Under the pieces are notes generated by a model that worked only from the letters and a program-made list of their open reading frames with translations, searched no databases and had not been told where the DNA came from. From Sorangium cellulosum (GTDB lineage Bacteria; Myxococcota_A; Polyangia; Polyangiales; Polyangiaceae): 64,000 bases of DNA. Shown piece by piece: positions 59,309 to 64,000 of this stretch (position 1 is the first letter of the stretch; the number at the start of each line of letters is the position of its first letter). The stretch covers positions 12,701,501-12,765,500 of the forward strand of contig NZ_CP012673.1 in assembly GCF_002950945.1 (NCBI RefSeq), in the 5' to 3' direction. A program made the position numbers and the translations under genes.

Positions 59309-61276
59309 ATGTCGCAGGATGCCATCACGTCGTTGCTGAAGGAGACGCGCCGGTTCGAGCCGTCGGCCGAATTCTCGCGCCGTGCGCGCGTCGGGTCGCG
59401 GGAGGCCTACGAGGCGCTCTACCGCGAGAGCCTCGAGAATCCGGACGAGTTCTGGCGCCGCGAGGCGAGCGACCTCGTGCTCCGCACGCCGTGGACCAAG
59501 ACCAGCGACTGGTCCCTGCCGCACGCGAAGTGGTTCCTCGGCGCGACGCTCAACGTCACCGAGAGCTGCCTCGATCGACACCTGACCACGGCCACGAAGA
59601 ACAAGGCCGCGATCATCTGGGAGGGCGAGCACGGGGTCACGCGCACGCTGACGTACGCCCAGCTCCACCGCGAGACGTTGCTGCTCGCGAACGCGCTGAA
59701 GCGCCTCGGCGTCGAGAAGGGGGACCGGGTCGCGATCTACATGGGCATGGTGCCCGAGGTGGTCGTCGCGATGCTCGCGTGCGCGCGCCTCGGCGCCGTG
59801 CACACCGTGGTCTTCGGCGGCTTCGCCGCGGACGCGCTCCGCGACCGCATCCACGACAGCCAGGCCAAGGTCGTCATCACGCAGGACGGCGCGTACCGGC
59901 GCGGGCAGGTCGTGCAGCTGAAGGCCACCGTCGACAAGGCCCTCGCGCAGCCGGAGGCGAAGAGCGCGGCGCACGTGATCGTGTACCAGCACCTCGGCAG
60001 CGAGCGCTGCGAGGTGCAGATGACGCAGGGCCGCGACGTGTTCTGGCACGAGCTGCTCGCCGGGGCCTCGCCGTCCTGCGAGCCGACCGCCGTCGACGCC
60101 GAGCACCCGCTCTTCATCCTCTACACGAGCGGCTCGACCGGCAAACCCAAGGGGGTGCTCCACACGACCGCCGGCTACCTGGTCGGCGCGCACGTCACGA
60201 CGAAGTACGTCTTCGATCTGCGCGATGACGACGTCTACTGGTGCACCGCGGACGTCGGCTGGGTGACGGGGCACAGCTACATCGTGTACGGGCCGCTCTC
60301 CAACGGCGCGACGTGTCTCATGTACGAGGGCGCGCCGAACTTCCCGGACTGGGGCCGCTTCTGGAAGCTGATCGAGAAGCACGGCGTGACGATCCTCTAC
60401 ACCGCCCCCACGGCGATCCGCGCCTTCATGCGCCAGGGCGACGAGTGGCCCGCGAAGAGCGACCTGTCGAGCCTCAGGCTGCTCGGCTCGGTCGGCGAGC
60501 CGATCAACCCCGAGGCGTGGATCTGGTACCACCGCACCATCGGCGGCGGCCGCTGCCCGATCGTGGACACCTGGTGGCAGACGGAGACGGGGGCGATCAT
60601 GATGACCACGCTTCCCGGCGCGTCGCCCTCGAAGCCGGGCTCGACGGGGCTGCCGATGTTCGGCGTCGTGGCCGACGTCGTGACGAAGGACGGCGAGACG
60701 GTCCCCCCGGGAGAGGGCGGGCTGCTCGTGCTCAAGCAGCCGTGGCCCTCGATGCTGCGCACGGTGTGGGGCGACGACGAGCGCTTCCGCAGGACGTACT
60801 TCAGCGACGTCGAGGGCTGTTACTTCACCGGCGACGGCGCGCGCCGCGACGAGGACGGCTACTACTGGGTCGTCGGCCGGATCGACGACGTGCTGAACGT
60901 GGCGGGGCACCGGATCGGGACCGCCGAGATCGAGAGCGCGCTCGTCTCCCACCCCGCCGTCGCCGAGGCGGCCGCGGTCGGCCGCCCGGACGACCTCAAG
61001 GGGCAGGCGCTCGTGGTGTTCGTCTCGATCCGGCCCGGGTTCACGGCCGGCCCGGAGCTCCAGGCGAAGCTCGGCGAGCACGTCGCCAAGGAGATCGGCA
61101 AGTTCGCGCGCCCCGACGCCATCCGCTTCACGGACGCCCTGCCGAAGACCCGCAGCGGCAAGATCATGCGCCGGCTGCTCAAGGACGTGGCCGCCGGCCG
61201 CGAGCTGACCGGCGACACCTCGACGCTCGAGGACCTCGGCGTCGTGGCGAAGCTCCGGCAGCAAGAAGAGGAGTAA
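59309..61276 (+). CDS. acs: Acetyl-CoA synthetase
   Basis: The 655-residue AMP-forming ligase makes acetyl-CoA (or propionyl-CoA) from the acid, ATP and CoA. Core motifs are ILYTSGSTGKPKGVLHTTAG (A3), DTWWQTETGAIM (A5), YFTGDGARRDEDGYYWVVGR (A7/A8 hinge) and ALPKTRSGKIMRRLLK (A10), whose Lys is the usual acetylation site. The N-terminal ACAS_N region (DEFWRREASDLVLRTPWTKT) is present. ATG 59309 has aagggg (59296-59301) upstream; GTG 59303 is a less likely start. The Trp in the acyl pocket region (DTWWQTE) is that of acetate-specific enzymes. A strong hairpin follows 15 nt after the stop. Confidence 0.95.
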   Translation: MSQDAITSLLKETRRFEPSAEFSRRARVGSREAYEALYRESLENPDEFWRREASDLVLRTPWTKTSDWSLPHAKWFLGATLNVTESCLDRHLTTATKNKAAIIWEGEHGVTRTLTYAQLHRETLLLANALKRLGVEKGDRVAIYMGMVPEVVVAMLACARLGAVHTVVFGGFAADALRDRIHDSQAKVVITQDGAYRRGQVVQLKATVDKALAQPEAKSAAHVIVYQHLGSERCEVQMTQGRDVFWHELLAGASPSCEPTAVDAEHPLFILYTSGSTGKPKGVLHTTAGYLVGAHVTTKYVFDLRDDDVYWCTADVGWVTGHSYIVYGPLSNGATCLMYEGAPNFPDWGRFWKLIEKHGVTILYTAPTAIRAFMRQGDEWPAKSDLSSLRLLGSVGEPINPEAWIWYHRTIGGGRCPIVDTWWQTETGAIMMTTLPGASPSKPGSTGLPMFGVVADVVTKDGETVPPGEGGLLVLKQPWPSMLRTVWGDDERFRRTYFSDVEGCYFTGDGARRDEDGYYWVVGRIDDVLNVAGHRIGTAEIESALVSHPAVAEAAAVGRPDDLKGQALVVFVSIRPGFTAGPELQAKLGEHVAKEIGKFARPDAIRFTDALPKTRSGKIMRRLLKDVAAGRELTGDTSTLEDLGVVAKLRQQEEE

Positions 61277-61290
61277 CCGGCCCGTGGCGC

Positions 61291-61330
61291 CGCCGGTCGC
61301 AGGAGCGCGGAGCCGCCCCTGCGACCGGCG
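61291..61330 (+). terminator. Strong hairpin after acs
   Basis: A 13-bp perfect stem (61291-61303 with 61318-61330, including ccggtcgcagg/cctgcgaccgg) with a 14-nt loop begins 15 nt after the acs stop. It is probably its transcription terminator or 3'-end stabiliser; no U-tract follows. Confidence 0.65.
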
Positions 61331-61498
61331 CCGTGGCCCCAACATGGCCGGGGCGCCGTCGCCCGCGCCCGCGCCCGCGAGGCAGGCTCTGCGGAAGAGC
61401 TCGATCCGGCGCCTCCGTCGTCCTCGGGGAGGAAGGGCCGAGGCGGCGGAGGCCGGAAGGCTTATGGCCAGGTCACCTCGTTCGCGCCGGAGAATTTG

Positions 61499-61522
61499 AT
61501 CCCCCGCATCAGCGCGGGGGAT
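61499..61522 (+). promoter_or_regulatory. 9-bp hairpin in the leader of the kinase gene
   Basis: atcccccgc (61499-61507) and gcgggggat (61514-61522) form a perfect stem with loop atcagc. It ends 19 nt before the TTG start of the kinase gene. If transcribed it could limit ribosome access; alternatively it ends an upstream transcript. Confidence 0.5.
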
Positions 61523-61541
61523 AATCTCGGGCGAGGCGCTT

Positions 61542-63089
61542 TTGGAGATCGAAGCTGGAACCGTCGTTGCGCACCGCTATCGCATCATCCGCCAGCTCGG
61601 ACGCGGCGGGATGGGTGAGGTGTACGCGGCGGAGAACATCCGCACGGGCCGCCAGGTGGCCATCAAGCTCCTGCGCGCCGACTCGAAGGCCAAGTCGTCG
61701 GCCGCCGAGCGGTTCCGGCGCGAGGCGCGCGCTGCGGGCTCCATCAACAGCGACCACGTCACCCAGGTCCTCGACGTCGAGGAGGATCCCGAGCACGGCA
61801 TCGTGCTCGTCTTCGAGCTGCTCGAAGGCGAGTCGCTGATCGACCGCCTGAAGCGCACGGGGCCGATCGCGTTCGAGGAGCTGCACCCGATCATCGAGCA
61901 GGTGTGGATGGGCCTCGCCGACGCGCACCGCGCCGGGATCATCCACCGCGATCTGAAGCCGTCGAACGTGTTCCTCGAGGCGCGCCCCGACGGGTCCACG
62001 CGGGTCAAGATCCTCGACTTCGGCATCTCCAAGCTGCCGAAGGAGATGGGCGGGGAGACGCTGACCGAGATGGGCCAGAGCCTGGGCACGTTCTCGTTCA
62101 TGCCGCCCGAGCAGATCGGGAAGGCCAAGACCGTCGACCACCGCGCGGACATCTACGCCTGCGCCACGATGATCTACCAGTCGATGAGCGGCCAGCTGCC
62201 CTACCAGGCGCGCAACCTCCTCATCATGGTCGAGATGAAGCAGAAGACCGACGCCCGGACGCTCGCCGAGGTGATGGACGGGCCGGTCGATCCGCGGCTC
62301 GAGGCCTTCCTCGCGAAGGGGCTGGCGCGCGAGCCTCAAGACCGCTTCCAGAGCGCGGTCGAGGGGCTCATCGCGTGGCGGGAGCTGCGGCCGCGGGGCG
62401 CGTCGAGCCAGCCGGCCAGCGCGAAGTCGTCGCAGCCACACCCGTCGTCGATCCCCGGCAGCCTCCCCCCGGTGACGCCGCCGGGCGCGTCGCGCAGGCC
62501 CATGGCCTCCAGCGCCATGAAGGGCGCGCTGCCGCCGGTGGACCCCATCCTGATCCGCACGGCGACCGACCCGGCGGCGCTCGTCGAGACCGTGGTGCGC
62601 CCGCCGAGCGAGGCGGACCTGGGGTCCGCCTTCGGGCTCAGGGAGCCGCCGCCGGTCCAGGCCGAGGGGCATGGCCAGCATCACGCGGTCGGCGGCTACC
62701 CGGCGGAGCCGCCGCGGCAGTGGATGGGTCCGAACGGGACCATGGTGCTGAACAACGCTGGCAGCGAGCTCTCGCTCCCGATCGCTCCGCCCGCGAGGGC
62801 GTCGGACGAGCTCCCGAACTTCGCCGAGGACAGCTCCGCCGGGTCGTCCACGCAGGATCCGACGCTCGTCTACAGGCCAGCGCGACCGAGCATGGGCACG
62901 ATACCGAGCATCGGCGCGGGCAACGTCGGGGCGACGATCTCGGAAGAGCCGGCGCCGCTCGCGCCGCAGCCTCCCGCGCGACCGCCCGCGCGGACGTTTC
63001 GCACGCTCGTCTACGTGCTGCTGGCGATCCTGTTCGCCGTCGTGGGCTTCCTCGCCATGGGGTTCGTGCTCCAGTACCTGCCGCGCTGA
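61542..63089 (+). CDS. Ser/Thr protein kinase with C-terminal membrane anchor
   Basis: The 515-residue Hanks-type kinase has LGRGGMGEVYAAEN, QVAIKLL, IIHRDLKPSNVFLE, DFGISK and FSFMPPEQI (APE replaced by PPE) over about residues 13-275. A 200-residue low-complexity linker and one C-terminal membrane helix (about 488-510, LVYVLLAILFAVVGFLAMGF) follow. There are almost no periplasmic residues, so it has no outside sensor and probably receives signals in the linker or through partners. The start is TTG 61542 with gagg 5 nt upstream; no better start exists. A hairpin lies just before it. Confidence 0.9.
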   Translation: MEIEAGTVVAHRYRIIRQLGRGGMGEVYAAENIRTGRQVAIKLLRADSKAKSSAAERFRREARAAGSINSDHVTQVLDVEEDPEHGIVLVFELLEGESLIDRLKRTGPIAFEELHPIIEQVWMGLADAHRAGIIHRDLKPSNVFLEARPDGSTRVKILDFGISKLPKEMGGETLTEMGQSLGTFSFMPPEQIGKAKTVDHRADIYACATMIYQSMSGQLPYQARNLLIMVEMKQKTDARTLAEVMDGPVDPRLEAFLAKGLAREPQDRFQSAVEGLIAWRELRPRGASSQPASAKSSQPHPSSIPGSLPPVTPPGASRRPMASSAMKGALPPVDPILIRTATDPAALVETVVRPPSEADLGSAFGLREPPPVQAEGHGQHHAVGGYPAEPPRQWMGPNGTMVLNNAGSELSLPIAPPARASDELPNFAEDSSAGSSTQDPTLVYRPARPSMGTIPSIGAGNVGATISEEPAPLAPQPPARPPARTFRTLVYVLLAILFAVVGFLAMGFVLQYLPR

Positions 63090-63123
63090 AGGGCGCGCGC
63101 CGGCCCGGTCCACCCGGCCGCGC

Positions 63124-63230
63124 GCGCTCTCGCCTCCGCGGCGCGGCTGGCGGAGGGGTCACCGCGCCGCGCTCGCCTCCGCGGCGCGGCCGGTAGGGGT
63201 CACGGCGCCGCGCTCGCCTCCGCGGCGCGG
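63124..63230. repeat. Three copies of a histidine-kinase 3'-end repeat
   Basis: A block of about 21 nt (gctcgcctccgcggcgcgg core) recurs at 63124-63146, 63169-63190 and 63210-63230, with ggggtcac following the first two. The third copy encodes the kinase's last residues (AAEASAAP, minus strand) and the ggggtcac after copy two holds its stop codon. Copies one and two are therefore duplicates of the gene's end. Confidence 0.8.
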
Positions 63231-64000
63231 CCCTGGGCCGGCGCGCCCCCGACGGGCAGCGTGATCCGGAACCGCGTGCCCCCGGCCTCGCGCGCCTCGC
63301 ACGAGATCGTGCCGCCGTGCGCCTCGATGATGTCCCGCGTCACCGCGAGGCCGAGCCCCGTGCCGCGCTGCTTCGTGGTGAAGAAGGGGTCGAAGATCGA
63401 CGCCCGCAGCTCCTCCGGCACGCCGGCCCCGGTGTCGTCGACCGTGAGGGTCGCGGCGCCGCTCGAGAAGCTCACGCTCACCACGATCTCGCCGCCCTTG
63501 GGCATCGCCTCGCGCGCGTTGCGGATCAGGTTCAGCAGCGCCTGCCGGATCTGCGACTCGTCGAGGAGGATCTCGGGGCCTTCCTCGTCCACCTCGACGC
63601 GGACCGCGACGCCGGCGCGATCGAGCTCGGGCCGCACGAACGCCAGGAGCTCCTCTACCAGATCGTCCACCCGCTCCGGCTCCAGCCGCGGGCGGGGCCG
63701 GCGCGCCACGCTGAGGTACTGCTCGGCGATGCGCGACAGGCGGTCCACCTCGGCCCGGATCGCGGTGACGAGCTGCGCCGACTCCTTCATCACGGGCCTG
63801 AGCTCCTCGTCCGGGGTGCCCGCGGCGGTGGCGCGGGCCACCTCCTCCTCGAGCAGCTCGAGGTTCAGCCCGATCGACGAGAGCGGGTTCCTGATCTCGT
63901 GCGTGACGTGCGCCGCCATCTTCCCGATCGCCGCGAGCCGCTCGGCGTTCACGAGCTCGGCGCGCGCGCGGCGGATCGCGGCGACCATGCCCTCGAACGT
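63200..64000 (-). CDS. Sensor histidine kinase, C-terminal part (5' end outside window)
   Basis: The frame is open to the window edge, so the N-terminal sensor part is missing here. Visible parts are the dimerisation/phosphoacceptor helix AAHVTHEIRNPLSSIGLNLE (His in HEIRNP), N box LLNLIRNAREAM, G1 VDDTGAGVPEE, F box FDPFFTTKQ and G2 GTGLGLAVTRD. The arrangement is that of NtrB/ZraS-like kinases, which usually act with an NtrC-type regulator; none is visible in the window. The linker between H and N boxes is longer than usual (THEIRNP to DESQIRQ), with an acidic stretch. The end of the gene has been duplicated downstream. Confidence 0.92.
   Translation of the reverse strand, partial: TFEGMVAAIRRARAELVNAERLAAIGKMAAHVTHEIRNPLSSIGLNLELLEEEVARATAAGTPDEELRPVMKESAQLVTAIRAEVDRLSRIAEQYLSVARRPRPRLEPERVDDLVEELLAFVRPELDRAGVAVRVEVDEEGPEILLDESQIRQALLNLIRNAREAMPKGGEIVVSVSFSSGAATLTVDDTGAGVPEELRASIFDPFFTTKQRGTGLGLAVTRDIIEAHGGTISCEAREAGGTRFRITLPVGGAPAQGRAAEASAAP

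Overview
The window looks like a piece of a very GC-rich myxobacterial chromosome, most likely from the Sorangium/Polyangium side of the order. The basis is the polyketide synthase end, three Hanks-type Ser/Thr kinases, several PEGA and TonB-type proteins, an AgmX/PglI-type TonB protein, a pair of ECF sigma loci, many Ala/Pro-rich secreted proteins, and frequent GTG and TTG starts. No plasmid or phage backbone is visible. The species cannot be fixed from the sequence alone.

Layout. 1-4528 is the 3' end of a polyketide locus: a terminal AT-ACP with a probable frameshift, followed by translationally coupled GST-like, amidohydrolase and GNAT genes. 4895-9504 holds a GH5-like secreted glycosidase with a ShKT-like tail, a small protein coupled to an outer-membrane-type protein, and a GYF_2-like membrane protein. 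A tRNA-Gln(UUG) lies at 9544-9614. 9850-18938 is a signalling block: an ECF sigma factor with a small membrane partner, a PP2C phosphatase, a secreted HtrA-like protein that has lost catalytic residues, and a second ECF sigma factor followed by a 1540-residue anti-sigma/FecR/VIT/vWA fusion. 19114-28796 carries a cyclase-like signalling ATPase, 3-hydroxyacyl-CoA dehydrogenase, TPR and repeat-rich secreted proteins, an RluA-type pseudouridine synthase and a PEP-utilising phosphotransferase with rifampin-phosphotransferase-like architecture.

28853-35254 is the most unusual stretch. A chimeric polymorphic-toxin-like locus (two unfamiliar upstream genes, toxin, candidate immunity gene, transposase remnant, orphan toxin tip, broken immunity gene) lies between two same-orientation copies of the 3' part of an alpha/beta hydrolase gene. 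The left copy is degraded and the right copy belongs to the intact gene. Base composition turns visibly AT-richer from about 32150 to 34650.

36161-51140 contains an APC permease, a carotenoid oxygenase, a divergent pair of TonB-type proteins (one a kinase-PEGA-TonB fusion), two lipoproteins, an M74 murein endopeptidase with LysM, MutM, RecD2 and a TPR protein. 51273-55675 has the rplU-rpmA operon with a good promoter, a HAD phosphatase and a ClpB paralogue with altered motifs. 55755-64000 has glutaredoxin, a kinase/TPR-barrel pair, acetyl-CoA synthetase, a third kinase and a partial sensor histidine kinase.

A recurring feature is short in-frame tandem repeats (18, 21, 24, 36 and 39 nt units) inside extracytoplasmic or linker regions of otherwise unrelated genes. 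Family names below come from motifs read by eye; no database search was made.
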